Of a DNA stretch of 64,000 nt, positions 40,511 through 50,702 are shown piece by piece (the first letter of the stretch is position 1; each line of letters opens with the position of its first letter). The stretch covers positions 25,251 to 89,250 of the forward strand of contig CABXFU010000008.1 in assembly GCA_902511575.1 (NCBI GenBank), given 5' to 3'. The notes beneath the pieces were generated by a model. That model worked only from the letters and a program-made list of their open reading frames with translations. It was not told where the DNA came from and made no database searches. The translations under genes and the position numbers were made by a program. Origin of the DNA: an uncultured SAR86 cluster bacterium (GTDB lineage Bacteria > Pseudomonadota > Gammaproteobacteria > Magnimaribacterales > D2472).

Positions 40511-41699
40511 CTAGAGGGTTATTTTTTTAAATTTTCTTTTTCCCACTTGATAAATGGCTGAAGTGCCAGAAGAAATGAGATGCTTTGTATCTGTAATTTT
40601 CTTTTCATTAATTCTAACAGCGCCCTGTTTAATCATTCTCATTGCCTCAGATGAACTGCTCGTCATCCCGCAATCTTTCAAAAGATTAGCCAAGGGAATT
40701 GAGCTCTCTGATATAGCAAAAGATACCTCTTCTATATCATCTGGCATATTCTTTTTTTTGGAACTGGTTAATAAAATTTGCTTCTGCAAGATTGGCTGAT
40801 TGATCATCATGAAAACGAGCAATGAGCTCTTTAGCTAGTTGGATTTTAATATCCCTAGGATTCATTCCTTTGGCTTGATCAGCTTTCAGAACATTAATCT
40901 CATCAGTAGATTTGAAACTTAATAAATCAAACCATCTCCACATTAGCTTATCCGAAATAGACATAATTTTTCCAAACATCTCATTTGGAGCCTCATCAAT
41001 TCCAACATAATTATCTAAAGATTTAGACATTTTATTTTTTCCATCTAAGCCCTCAAGAATTGGAACTGTGATTACCACCTGAGGCTCTTGACCATATGAT
41101 CTTTGGAGCTCTCTGCCAACCAGGAGATTAAATTTTTGATCGGTGCCGCCAAGTTCTATATCTGCTTTTAGGGCAATCGAATCATTTGCTTGAATTAATG
41201 GATACAAAAATTCATGAAGTGCAATAGTCTGATTAGACTTATATCTTTTATTAAAATCATCACGTTCAAGCATCCTTGCTAAGTTATATTGCGAAGCAAG
41301 TTTGATTATTCCCTCTGCGCCAAGCTTGTTGCTCCACTCAGAGTTAAACCTAACATCAGTAAGTTTTGGATCTAAGATTTTAAAAACTTGTTTTTTGTAT
41401 GATTTTGCATTTTCTTTTATCTCAGCCTCATCTAAGGCAGGTCTAGTTTTATTTTTTCCAGAAGGATCTCCAATCATTCCTGTGAAATCACCAATTAAAA
41501 ATATTATCTGATGGCCTAATTGTTGGAAATGCCTTAACTTATTTATCAGCACCGTATGGCCCAGATGTAAATCTGGTGCAGTAGGATCAAAACCAGCCTT
41601 AACAATAAGGGGTTTCTTTGATTGGAGTTTTGCCAGTAGCTCCTCTTCGCTAATCAGCTCGTCAATTCCCCGTTTAATTAGATTAAGATTTTCTTTCAT
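40511..41699 (-). CDS. tyrS: Tyrosyl-tRNA synthetase, interrupted by a one-base frameshift
   Basis: ORF 40737-41699 carries the catalytic domain ([17 protein letters not shown]); ORF 40511-40822 carries the S4-like C-terminus ([34 protein letters not shown]); they meet at an A8 run (40752-40759). Confidence 0.93.
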
Positions 41700-41747
41700 G
41701 AGATTTCATTTATTATAGTATTTAATCGAAAAAATGTTTGAAATCAT

Positions 41748-42446
41748 ATGACTGAAGACTCAAAAGCTCATTTTGTATTTAAACCAATTATTAGGGGAAT
41801 GGTCATTTCAGAAAGCACAGAGTTATTTCCAATTGGAAAAGTGTACTGTGTTGGAAAAAATTATGCTGATCACGCAAAAGAAATGGGCGGCAAAGTAGAT
41901 GAAGATCAGCCATTTTTTTTTAGTAAGCCTCCTCAAGCTGTAACCCAATTAAATTCTATTCCTTTTCCAGCTCAAACAGATAATCTTCAACATGAGGTTG
42001 AGCTTGTTGTTTTTTTGAAATCAGAATGTTCAGACATATCTCCAAAGGAAGCAAGCCAACATATTTTTGGATATGCGGTTGGCGTAGATTTAACCAAAAG
42101 AGATCTTCAAACTTTGGCAAAAGAAAGCGGGAAGCCGTGGGACTTAAGTAAAGGATTCGATAATTCTGCACCAATCTCAAAAATTCAACAAAAAGAGGGC
42201 TTTCTATTAACAGAAGGAAATATCTCTCTTAGAGTTAATGGTCAAAAAAAACAATCTAGCAATCTAGTAAATATGGCATGGAAAGTGGATGAATTAATTA
42301 GCTGGTTATCAAAATTTATTACGCTTAAGGCGGGAGATGCTATATTCACAGGAACTCCCTCGGGGGTTAGCAGACTCAGCTTAAATGATAAAATTGAAGC
42401 AGAGATTGAAAATATTGGCTCACTTTCTTTTGAGCTAGTTCAATAA
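41748..42446 (+). CDS. Fumarylacetoacetate hydrolase family protein
   Basis: 232 aa; GKVYCVGKNYADHAKEMG, GDAIFTGTPSGV. Confidence 0.92.
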   Translation: MTEDSKAHFVFKPIIRGMVISESTELFPIGKVYCVGKNYADHAKEMGGKVDEDQPFFFSKPPQAVTQLNSIPFPAQTDNLQHEVELVVFLKSECSDISPKEASQHIFGYAVGVDLTKRDLQTLAKESGKPWDLSKGFDNSAPISKIQQKEGFLLTEGNISLRVNGQKKQSSNLVNMAWKVDELISWLSKFITLKAGDAIFTGTPSGVSRLSLNDKIEAEIENIGSLSFELVQ

Positions 42447-42457
42447 ATTAAGAAACT

Positions 42458-43714
42458 GTGAGCACCTATAAACCAAATGCTAAAATATTACCTTTTGTTT
42501 TGCTGGCATTACTTGGTATTTTGTTTATTTATGATGCTGGGGTAGAACAAGAAATAGTTTCTCCAGAAATAATTTCAGAAACTTTACTATTACCTAGTCA
42601 AAATACTTCCGGCATTCAAACTAAGAAAATTCATATTGTTAAAGAGGGTGAAAACCTTTCATTGATATTCGAAAAATATCAAGTCTCCTTAAATAATACA
42701 TACAAAATATTTAGAAAAGACAAATCAGATGAAGTTAAAAAAATACTGCCCAATGATAGGTTGGAATTTATATTTTTAGGTGAAGAGCTGCAAGAAATTC
42801 ATATTCATAAAGGGCCTTTGCTCTCTTATAAAATTGAAGTTTTTCCACAAATATTAATTAAAAGGATTGATAAAAAACCGGTGCTTCTAAACTCCTTTAA
42901 AACGGGAGTAATAGAGTCATCTTTTTATTTAGCTGGATTAAAAAATGATATTCCTGAGAGCGTGATTATGGATCTGGCCTATATCTTTGGCTGGGATATT
43001 GATTTTGTTTTTGATATCAGAGTCGGAGATAGATTTAAAATCTTATATGAAACACCCTTTGTAGATGGACAACAAATTGAAAATGGCAGCATTTTATTTG
43101 CAGAATTTTATAATCAAAATAATCGATACACCGCCATACGATACAAAGGTAAAAATAAGAAATGGGAGTACTTTAACGAATTTGGTGGCAGCCTGGAGAA
43201 AGCTTTTTTACGAGCACCCCTTGATTTTGCATATGTAAGTTCACATTTCAATCCAAACAGAAGGCACCCAATACTTAATACTATTAGAGCTCACAATGGT
43301 GTTGATTATGCAGCAAAAAGGGGCACGCCAATTCGCTCAACTGGTGAAGGGGTAATTCAATCAGTAGGATGGAAAAGTGGATATGGAAGAACAATAGTTA
43401 TACGTCATGGAGGCGAGATTACAACCCTATATGCTCATTTAGAAAAGTATCATCCGAGTATTTCTAAGGGCATTAAAATTTCTCAAGGTCAGACAATAGG
43501 CTTCGTAGGTGACTCGGGTCTAGCAACAGCTCCTCACTTACATTACGAATTTAGAATAGGAGAAAAAAGAACAGACCCCTTGAAGGTAGCTTTACCCTCA
43601 GCATCTCCATTAGCACAATCTAAAATGAATCAATTTCAAGAATCAAAAAATAATTACATAGAAATAGCAGATCAGTTATTATCTAAAGATCCAAATGAAA
43701 ACCTCTTTAGATAA
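42458..43714 (+). CDS. M23-family peptidoglycan endopeptidase with LysM/OapA-like N-terminus
   Basis: 418 aa; HPILNTIRAHNGVDYAAKRGTPI, TLYAHL, ATAPHLHYEFRIG. Confidence 0.92.
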   Translation: MSTYKPNAKILPFVLLALLGILFIYDAGVEQEIVSPEIISETLLLPSQNTSGIQTKKIHIVKEGENLSLIFEKYQVSLNNTYKIFRKDKSDEVKKILPNDRLEFIFLGEELQEIHIHKGPLLSYKIEVFPQILIKRIDKKPVLLNSFKTGVIESSFYLAGLKNDIPESVIMDLAYIFGWDIDFVFDIRVGDRFKILYETPFVDGQQIENGSILFAEFYNQNNRYTAIRYKGKNKKWEYFNEFGGSLEKAFLRAPLDFAYVSSHFNPNRRHPILNTIRAHNGVDYAAKRGTPIRSTGEGVIQSVGWKSGYGRTIVIRHGGEITTLYAHLEKYHPSISKGIKISQGQTIGFVGDSGLATAPHLHYEFRIGEKRTDPLKVALPSASPLAQSKMNQFQESKNNYIEIADQLLSKDPNENLFR

Positions 43715-44783
43715 AATCTTTATAGGAACCATGAGTGGTACCAGTCACGATGGGATTGATATTTGTGCTTTAAAAGTTACTGATCAAATTAGTTTATTGA
43801 AATTTTGTTCTTATAAATATCCGCTAAAATTGAGGGAGACTATATCTGAAGCAATCCAGCAACAAGAATTAAGTCTTAATATGTATTTTGAGCTTAATAA
43901 AAAAATTGGGATTGCTTTTAGCAAATCAATAAAAAAATTTCTTTCCCAAAATAAAATTAATAAAAAAGATGTTGCGGCAATTGGTCTGTCAGGACAGACC
44001 TTATTTCATAAACCAAAAGGAAAATATCCTTTCTCCATCCAGGCTGGAGATCCTAAAATAATAACCAATGAATGTGGAATAGACGTTGTCAGCGATTTTA
44101 GAAATGATCATATTAAACTTGGCGGAGAAGGCGCACCACTTGTACCAGAATTTCACCAAAAATTATTCGCAAAAAAAAATACTCCTTTGGTGGTATTGAA
44201 TATAGGTGGAATTTCAAACTTTACCTACTTAGATGGAAAGCATACTTTCTATGGTTCTGACTGTGGACCCGGCAATGCGCTCATGGATATCTACTGTCAA
44301 AGCTTTCTTAATTGCCCATTTGATAGAAAGGGTGAGCATGCAAAAAAAGGAGAAATCCACCTCCCTTCACTAAATCAAATGTTAGGCCATCCATTTTTTA
44401 AAAAACGATATCCAAAATCTACAGGCAAAGAAATATTCAATATTAGGTTTATACCTAAACAGCTTCTAAAAAGATCTTCTTACGATATATTAGCCACGCT
44501 GACAGAACTCACTGCTATTTGTATTTCAAAATCCTTGAGCTCACAAAAGAAATTTCCCCATCAAGTTATTGTGTGTGGAGGCGGGTTAAACAATACATTC
44601 TTAATAAATACAATTGAAAGACGTATAAATATGCGCCTGGTTTCTACCAATGAATATGGTTTTCACCCTCAGGCAATTGAAGCCATGGCATTTGGATGGA
44701 TGGCGAGACAAAGATTTTGCAAAAATACTCTTATCGTAAAAAAAAATAAAGGCTTGGTGGGAACTCTGACTAAATCTATATAG
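43695..44783 (+). CDS. anmK: Anhydro-N-acetylmuramic acid kinase
   Basis: 362 aa; GTMSGTSHDGIDICA, GLSGQTLFHKP, NIGGISNFTYL. Confidence 0.95.
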   Translation: MKTSLDKIFIGTMSGTSHDGIDICALKVTDQISLLKFCSYKYPLKLRETISEAIQQQELSLNMYFELNKKIGIAFSKSIKKFLSQNKINKKDVAAIGLSGQTLFHKPKGKYPFSIQAGDPKIITNECGIDVVSDFRNDHIKLGGEGAPLVPEFHQKLFAKKNTPLVVLNIGGISNFTYLDGKHTFYGSDCGPGNALMDIYCQSFLNCPFDRKGEHAKKGEIHLPSLNQMLGHPFFKKRYPKSTGKEIFNIRFIPKQLLKRSSYDILATLTELTAICISKSLSSQKKFPHQVIVCGGGLNNTFLINTIERRINMRLVSTNEYGFHPQAIEAMAFGWMARQRFCKNTLIVKKNKGLVGTLTKSI

Positions 44784-45111
44784 TAAATGACTCGCCACAC
44801 CCACAAGTAGTCTTTGCATTTGGGTTGGTAACCAAGAATCTTGAACCCGATAAGTCCTCAACATAATCTAAGGTTGAGCCATAAAGATATGGATATGATA
44901 GAGAATCTAACAGGATTGTGAATCCATCAAAATCAACAACATCATCATCCCCTTCAGGACTATCATCAAACTTAAAACCATATTGAAAACCTGAGCACCC
45001 TCCGCCAGTAACGTACACCCTAAAATAATTAGATTCATGGCTAGGCAAAAGATCTTGAATGCGCTTTACTGCATTGCCACTGAGGTTGATGGATGTCATT
45101 TCGGAGCTCAT
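44776..45111 (-). CDS. erpA: Iron-sulfur cluster insertion protein (ErpA/A-type carrier)
   Basis: 111 aa; YVTGGGCSGFQYGF and CGCGESF conserved cysteines. Confidence 0.92.
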   Translation of the reverse strand: MSSEMTSINLSGNAVKRIQDLLPSHESNYFRVYVTGGGCSGFQYGFKFDDSPEGDDDVVDFDGFTILLDSLSYPYLYGSTLDYVEDLSGSRFLVTNPNAKTTCGCGESFTI

Positions 45112-45207
45112 TTACTGCTTAGTTTATAGGATTAAAAATATATTCAGCAATATTTAACCAAAAATATTTTTCTATCAGAGCTCTAGAAGCGCTAAGATAT
45201 GACTTAA

Positions 45208-45639
45208 ATGAGCCTATATCTAGTTTTTAAAGTCCTGCATATCCTATTCATGGTTTCATGGTTTGCTGGCATTTTTTACTTACCTAGGCTGTTTGTTTAT
45301 CACGTTGAGAGCGATGATCAGAACACAAAAGATCAATTGGCAATAATGCAAACAAACTTAATTAGATTCATTACTCCGTTGGGCTTATTGGCATTATTTT
45401 TTGGTTTAATGATGGGCTTTCTGGGGTCTGATTGGGTTGGGTTTTTCTCACAAAACTGGATAGTTGCTAAGTCTCTTATAGTATTGGTTTTAATTTTCTA
45501 TCAAGTTTTCTGTTTGAAGATTCTAAAAGATCTTGGTTCAAATTCTCATAATTGGACTGGTTTCAAGTTAAGAGTTTTTAATGAGATACCAGTTTTACTT
45601 TTGCTGGGTGGAATTGTTGCTGCTGTCTTTAAGTTTTAA
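45208..45639 (+). CDS. HemJ-like protoporphyrinogen oxidase membrane protein
   Basis: 143 aa; KVLHILFMVSWFAGIFYLPRLFVYHVE, next to hemL. Confidence 0.88.
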   Translation: MSLYLVFKVLHILFMVSWFAGIFYLPRLFVYHVESDDQNTKDQLAIMQTNLIRFITPLGLLALFFGLMMGFLGSDWVGFFSQNWIVAKSLIVLVLIFYQVFCLKILKDLGSNSHNWTGFKLRVFNEIPVLLLLGGIVAAVFKF

Positions 45640-45731
45640 AATCCTGCTTTTTTAACCATAATACTAAAAAGAAATTTGATATAATTGGTCATTCAGCATC
45701 GCAAGCTATAAAAAATTATTACTAAAAATCT

Positions 45732-47015
45732 TTGAAAAGAAAAAATTCAGAATCGCTTTTTGAGCAAGCTCAATCCCTTATGCCAGGCGGCGTAAATTCT
45801 CCAGTCAGAGCATTTAAAAATGTTAATGGAAAGCCTATATTTTTTAAATCTGCAAAAGGTCCGATTTTAGTTGACGAAGATGAAAATCAATACATTGATT
45901 TCATTGGCTCATGGGGTCCCATGATTCTTGGTCATTCAAATCCAATTATTGTAGAAGCTATTAAAGCTCAACTTGAACTTGGAACAAGTTATGGCGCTCC
46001 CACAAGTTTAGAAAATAAACTAGCAAGCATTATCAAAAGTCAGGTTCCTTCAATGGAAAAACTACGAATGGTTAATTCTGGCACTGAGGCAACAATGAGT
46101 TGTATCAGGCTTGCTAGGGGTTTTACAGGTAAAAATAAAATTATTAAATTCACAGGTTGTTATCATGGCCATGTTGATTCATTGTTAGTTAAAGCAGGCT
46201 CTGGTGTTTCTACTTTTGGTCTCCCAGATTCTCCGGGAGTACCAAAAGAGCTCGCGGCACTAACATATAGCTGTCCTTACAATAATATCGAAGCTTTGTT
46301 AGATGTTATTAATGAAGTTGGTGATGATCTTGCTGCAATAATTGTTGAGCCTATTGCAGGCAATATGGGGTTTATTCCAGGAGAACCTCAATTCTTAATT
46401 GCCTTAAGAGAGTTATGCGATAAACTTGATTCTCTTCTTATATTTGATGAGGTCATGTCGGGTTTTCGAGTGGGGCTTGGAGGAGCGCAAGCCATATATA
46501 AGATTCAACCTGACTTAACAGCTCTTGGGAAAGTAATAGGCGGCGGACTTCCTGTTGGAGCATTTGGTGGCAAGCAATCAGTCATGGATCAACTTGCTCC
46601 ATTAGGCCCTATTTATCAAGCCGGAACATTATCTGGAAATCCATTAGCGATGAGTGCTGGCATCGCCCTTATAGAGACTTTGATTCAAAAAAATCCATTT
46701 AATGAGTTAGAAAAAGCATCTTCAGAGATCATGACTCATACAAAAAATCTTTTGAATAAAAAAGGTATACCATTTTCAACCTCTTCTATCGGCGGCATGT
46801 TTGGTTTTTTCTTTGCTGAGGATTTACCAAAGAATTTTGAAGATGTTGTTAAGAGTAGTGACAAGATGTTTAAAAAGTTTTTTTATGCAGCTTTAGAGAG
46901 TGGTATATACTTTGCTCCATCAAAATATGAGGCCGGATTTATATCGTCAACACATGACCGATCTATACTGGATCTGACTAAAAATAAGATTGAAAAAGCA
47001 ATTAAGGAATTATAA
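45732..47015 (+). CDS. hemL: Glutamate-1-semialdehyde 2,1-aminomutase
   Basis: 427 aa; TTG start; PGGVNSPVRAF, TYGAP-like region, GKVIGGGLPVGAFGG PLP motif. Confidence 0.96.
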   Translation: MKRKNSESLFEQAQSLMPGGVNSPVRAFKNVNGKPIFFKSAKGPILVDEDENQYIDFIGSWGPMILGHSNPIIVEAIKAQLELGTSYGAPTSLENKLASIIKSQVPSMEKLRMVNSGTEATMSCIRLARGFTGKNKIIKFTGCYHGHVDSLLVKAGSGVSTFGLPDSPGVPKELAALTYSCPYNNIEALLDVINEVGDDLAAIIVEPIAGNMGFIPGEPQFLIALRELCDKLDSLLIFDEVMSGFRVGLGGAQAIYKIQPDLTALGKVIGGGLPVGAFGGKQSVMDQLAPLGPIYQAGTLSGNPLAMSAGIALIETLIQKNPFNELEKASSEIMTHTKNLLNKKGIPFSTSSIGGMFGFFFAEDLPKNFEDVVKSSDKMFKKFFYAALESGIYFAPSKYEAGFISSTHDRSILDLTKNKIEKAIKEL

Positions 47016-47017
47016 AA

Positions 47018-48022
47018 ATGAAAAATGATATTAGTGCAATTGGAAACGCTCTTGTGGATACTGTATTTAAAGTTGAGCATAGTCTTATTTCTGAGCTTGG
47101 TTTAGAAATTGATCAAATGACGCTTTCAAGTGCGGAAGAACATGCCCCAATAATAGAAAGACTTATTGCCTCTGGAGCAGATACTATTTCTGACTGTGGT
47201 GGATCTGCAACTAATAGCCTTGTTGCTGCAGCTAGCTTTGGTGCTAAATGTTTTCATATCTGCAAAGTAAGTGAGGACCAAGATGGATTAAGGTATCTGA
47301 AAAGCTTAAAAGAAGCTGGAGTTGATCATAAAGGAAACACAGCATCAGCAAACTCTATTCCAACTGGAAAGTGCCTCATTCTTGTTACTCCAGATGCCAA
47401 GAGAACAATGACTACGGCATTAAATATTAGTTCGCTGATGGATGAAAGTGATCTTGATCTAGACCAAGTTGCGAATTCAAAAATTTTCTATATCGAGGGA
47501 TATATGGTTACTAGCGAAGAAAATTATAAAGTAACTTTAAAGGCTCTTGAGCACTTAAAGAGCTTCCCAGATGTAAAGATTGCTCTCTCATTATCTGATC
47601 CAGGAATAGTTATGGGATTTAAGGATAAATTTAATCATATAGAATCTTTTGGCTTAGACTATATTTTTGGCAACGATGATGAGGCAATGGCTTTTGCAGA
47701 TGCAGAGAATATCGAAGATGCATTCATCAAACTGCAAGAAAAATCTTATATCTCAATAATTACTATGGGGGAAGAAGGCAGCGTTGTAGTTACTAAAGAT
47801 GAAATTATTAACACTCCAAATGTTAACATCGATCCAGTTGATACTAATGGCGCTGGAGATATGTTTGCAGGAAGTTTTTTGTATGCCTTACTTCAGAATC
47901 ATGACTTAAAGTCATGCGCTGAATTTGCAAATTATGGAGCATCAAAGGTTGTAGAGACATTTGGGCCCAGACTAACCCAAGAAGGATATTGCGAAGTATT
48001 AAATAATTATAAAAAAAGCTAG
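47018..48022 (+). CDS. PfkB-family carbohydrate/adenosine kinase
   Basis: 334 aa; CGGSATNSLVAAASFGAK, DTNGAGDMFAGSFLYAL. Confidence 0.92.
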   Translation: MKNDISAIGNALVDTVFKVEHSLISELGLEIDQMTLSSAEEHAPIIERLIASGADTISDCGGSATNSLVAAASFGAKCFHICKVSEDQDGLRYLKSLKEAGVDHKGNTASANSIPTGKCLILVTPDAKRTMTTALNISSLMDESDLDLDQVANSKIFYIEGYMVTSEENYKVTLKALEHLKSFPDVKIALSLSDPGIVMGFKDKFNHIESFGLDYIFGNDDEAMAFADAENIEDAFIKLQEKSYISIITMGEEGSVVVTKDEIINTPNVNIDPVDTNGAGDMFAGSFLYALLQNHDLKSCAEFANYGASKVVETFGPRLTQEGYCEVLNNYKKS

Positions 48023-48079
48023 CTTATTGCCCCGCTTTCTGATAATTTCATGCGCCTAAAAACTTTTATTTATTAAAAT

Positions 48080-48682
48080 ATGCCAAAAAAAGCAGATACA
48101 AAAAAATCTACTGCTAAAAAAACAGCCGAAAAGAAAACTACACTTAAAAAAACTACTGTAAAGAAAGCTCCAGTAAAAAAGACTGCTGTGAAGAAGGCTC
48201 CGGCAAAGAAAGCTCCAGTAAAAAAGACTACTGTGAAGAAGGCTCCAGCTAAGAAAATAACTTCCAAGAAAAGAACTACTCCAATATCATCATACAAAGG
48301 CCGCAAAGGTGAAAAATATATGAGTGCTGCGATGAAAAAGCACTTTAATGCGGTTTTAATTGAGTGGCGTGAACACTTAAGAGAAGAAATGCAAAAAACT
48401 TTTGATCATCTTAAAAATAAAGGTGAATCATATGCAGACCCTATTGATAGAGCTTCTCAAGAAGAAGAATTTGCTTTCGAGCTGAGGACAAGAGATAGAG
48501 AAAGAAAGCTAATAAATAAAATTGCAGGCTCTTTAGAGCAAATCAAGCAAGATGATTACGGATACTGTTATGCTTGTGGGATAGAAATAGGAGTGAAAAG
48601 ACTTGAAGCTCGCCCAACGGCTACACATTGTATTGATTGTAAGACACTAGATGAAATCAAGGAAAAACAACTTGGTGGTTAG
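48080..48682 (+). CDS. dksA: DksA-like zinc-finger protein with lysine-rich N-terminal extension
   Basis: 200 aa; ~65 aa K/A/T/P-rich N-terminus, then DksA coiled-coil and YGYCYACGIEIGVKRLEARPTATHCIDC zinc finger. Confidence 0.92.
   Translation: MPKKADTKKSTAKKTAEKKTTLKKTTVKKAPVKKTAVKKAPAKKAPVKKTTVKKAPAKKITSKKRTTPISSYKGRKGEKYMSAAMKKHFNAVLIEWREHLREEMQKTFDHLKNKGESYADPIDRASQEEEFAFELRTRDRERKLINKIAGSLEQIKQDDYGYCYACGIEIGVKRLEARPTATHCIDCKTLDEIKEKQLGG
48164..48253 (+). repeat. Two tandem 45-bp repeats in the lysine-rich extension
   Basis: aaagctccagtaaaaaagact(g/a)ctgtgaagaaggctcc(gg/ag)c(a/t)aag at 48164-48208 and 48209-48253. Confidence 0.85.
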
Positions 48683-48714
48683 CGTCCGAGCTAAAAAAAG
48701 TTTCTTTTAAGCTT

Positions 48715-49995
48715 TTGAATAAAACAAATAAAGTATCTTCAACCAAAATTCCCAAAATTCTTAAAGAAAGCAAATTTAGCCCTCTTGCAATTGAGGTTGT
48801 TAAAAAATTAAAGGGGTCTGGCTTCAAGGGGTACTTGGTTGGTGGGTGTGTTCGTGATTCTCTTGTTGGAATCACAGCAAAAGATTTTGATGTATCAACA
48901 GATGCCACGCCGGAAGAAGTAAGAAAAATCTTCAGATCATCCAGAATTATTGGTAAGAGATTTCGTTTAGTCCATGTTTTTAGCAGGAATGAGCTGATTG
49001 AGGTCTCAACCTTTAGAGCAAATGCCTCTAAAAAAGATAATAGCTCTGGCGTTATTAAAGACTCTGAAGGGAAAATCCTTAGAGACAATGTCTGGGGAAC
49101 CTTAGAAGAGGATTGCATAAGAAGAGATTTTTCAATTAATGCGCTGTATTTTGATCCTATAGAAAATAACTTATGTGATTTTCACAGTGGTCTGCAGCAT
49201 ATACAAAAAAAAATTCTTGTATCGATAGGCGATCCTCTAATTAGGTTTGAAGAAGATCCAGTAAGGAGCTTGCGTGCAATTAGATTCAGCTCAAAACTAG
49301 ATTTTAAAATTTCTAATGATGTCAAAGAGGCTATATATCAAAAAGGTCATTTGCTCGGGAATATCTCTAATGCAAGAATGTTTGATGAGTTCTGTAAAAT
49401 CTTTCTTACAAAAAAGGCATTTAATAATTTTAATAAGCTAAACTCATTTGGGGTTTTGAAATATTTAATTAATACTGATAATTATGTAAAAAATTCATTT
49501 GGCTTAAGATTTCAACATGCTGCATTAATTAATACTGACAACAGACTAAATGAATCTAAATCTGTAACCCCAGGATTCCTGATTGCTGCTTTACTTTGGC
49601 CAAGATTAATTGATATATCAAAAGAAAAGGGAAGTCTAAATTTAAGAAAGTTTTTCCGAAGTATGGACAGAATCATCAGAGAGCAACAAGTCTTAACTGC
49701 TGTACCAAGGAAATTTCATGGATACATCAAAGATATTTGGTCTCTACAATTAAAACTGGAGACTCGTTTGGGGCACCAGCCATATAAAATTTTAAATCAT
49801 CCTCGTTTTAGGGCTGCCTATGATTTTTTGCTCTTAAGGGAAGAAGCAGCAAGGGATTCTCAGGGCATAGGTGATTGGTGGACTCAATTTCAAAAGGTCA
49901 ATCGACCAAGTAAAATTGAATTATTAAAATCACTAAGGGAATCTCGAAGTGGTCCGGTTGAGAAAAAGTTTGGTTTCTTGGAAGAGTTAAGCTAA
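48715..49995 (+). CDS. pcnB: Poly(A) polymerase I
   Basis: 426 aa; TTG start; GYLVGGCVRDSLVGITAKDFDVSTDATPEEV, RRDFSINALYFDP. Confidence 0.94.
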   Translation: MNKTNKVSSTKIPKILKESKFSPLAIEVVKKLKGSGFKGYLVGGCVRDSLVGITAKDFDVSTDATPEEVRKIFRSSRIIGKRFRLVHVFSRNELIEVSTFRANASKKDNSSGVIKDSEGKILRDNVWGTLEEDCIRRDFSINALYFDPIENNLCDFHSGLQHIQKKILVSIGDPLIRFEEDPVRSLRAIRFSSKLDFKISNDVKEAIYQKGHLLGNISNARMFDEFCKIFLTKKAFNNFNKLNSFGVLKYLINTDNYVKNSFGLRFQHAALINTDNRLNESKSVTPGFLIAALLWPRLIDISKEKGSLNLRKFFRSMDRIIREQQVLTAVPRKFHGYIKDIWSLQLKLETRLGHQPYKILNHPRFRAAYDFLLLREEAARDSQGIGDWWTQFQKVNRPSKIELLKSLRESRSGPVEKKFGFLEELS

Positions 49996-50021
49996 CCTTT
50001 ACCAAATAGATTAAAAACCTT

Positions 50022-50687
50022 ATGGAACCAGCTTTACAGGAAGCTCCGCTTCCAAAATATATTGCGATTGAAGGACCAATTGGTGTTGGGAAGACTACGC
50101 TTGCTCATAAAATTGCTGAGACTTTCAATTATGATGTATTTTTAGAACAGCCTGCAGAAAATCCTTTTCTAAAAAGCTTTTACAGGAATCCAAAACAATC
50201 AGCGCTAGCAACCCAGTTATTCTTCTTGTTTCAACGCATGCAGCAAATTGAAGACTTAAAACAAAGATCATTATTTGAGCCTGTGCGTGTCGCTGATTTT
50301 TTAATTCAAAAGGATAGATTGTTTGCTGAGGTTACTTTGTCCGAGGAGGAAATGGGGTTGTATGACAAAGTATATGAACATTTAACCTTGGATGCTCCAT
50401 CACCTGATTTAGTAATTTACCTTCAAGCTCCTGTAGATGTATTGCTGGAACGGATTAATAAACGTGGAAACCCTGATGAGAAATTTCTAACCATTGATTA
50501 TTTAGAAAAACTGAATGATGCCTACTCAAAATTCTTTTTATATTTTGAAAATGCTCCTTTATTAATTATCAATGCGTCAGATATTGATCTTGAGGGCGGC
50601 GGTTCTGACTATGACATGCTAATTAATAAAATCATGTCCGATCCAAGGGGTAAAAATTTTATTAATCCTCAACCCTCTATCTTATAA
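50022..50687 (+). CDS. Deoxynucleoside kinase family protein
   Basis: 221 aa; IAIEGPIGVGKTTLAHKIAE P-loop, FEPVRVADFLIQKD, YLQAPVDVLLERINKRGN. Confidence 0.9.
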   Translation: MEPALQEAPLPKYIAIEGPIGVGKTTLAHKIAETFNYDVFLEQPAENPFLKSFYRNPKQSALATQLFFLFQRMQQIEDLKQRSLFEPVRVADFLIQKDRLFAEVTLSEEEMGLYDKVYEHLTLDAPSPDLVIYLQAPVDVLLERINKRGNPDEKFLTIDYLEKLNDAYSKFFLYFENAPLLIINASDIDLEGGGSDYDMLINKIMSDPRGKNFINPQPSIL

Positions 50688-50702
50688 AACTTAGTTACCG
50701 TT

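Noticed and set aside
42458-44783. M23 peptidase plus anmK considered as a phage lysis module
   Set aside because: Both are standard cell-wall maintenance/recycling genes next to erpA and hemL; no phage genes nearby.
48164-48253. Tandem repeats considered as CRISPR or minisatellite
   Set aside because: In-frame coding repeats with no spacers.
48073-48306. Minus-strand ORF rich in F/V/A opposite the DksA lysine repeats
   Set aside because: Artefact of the antisense frame of the AAG-rich repeat; a DksA CDS on the plus strand explains it.
48657-49118. 153-aa minus-strand ORF opposite pcnB
   Set aside because: Fully antisense to well-supported pcnB coding sequence; no recognisable domain.
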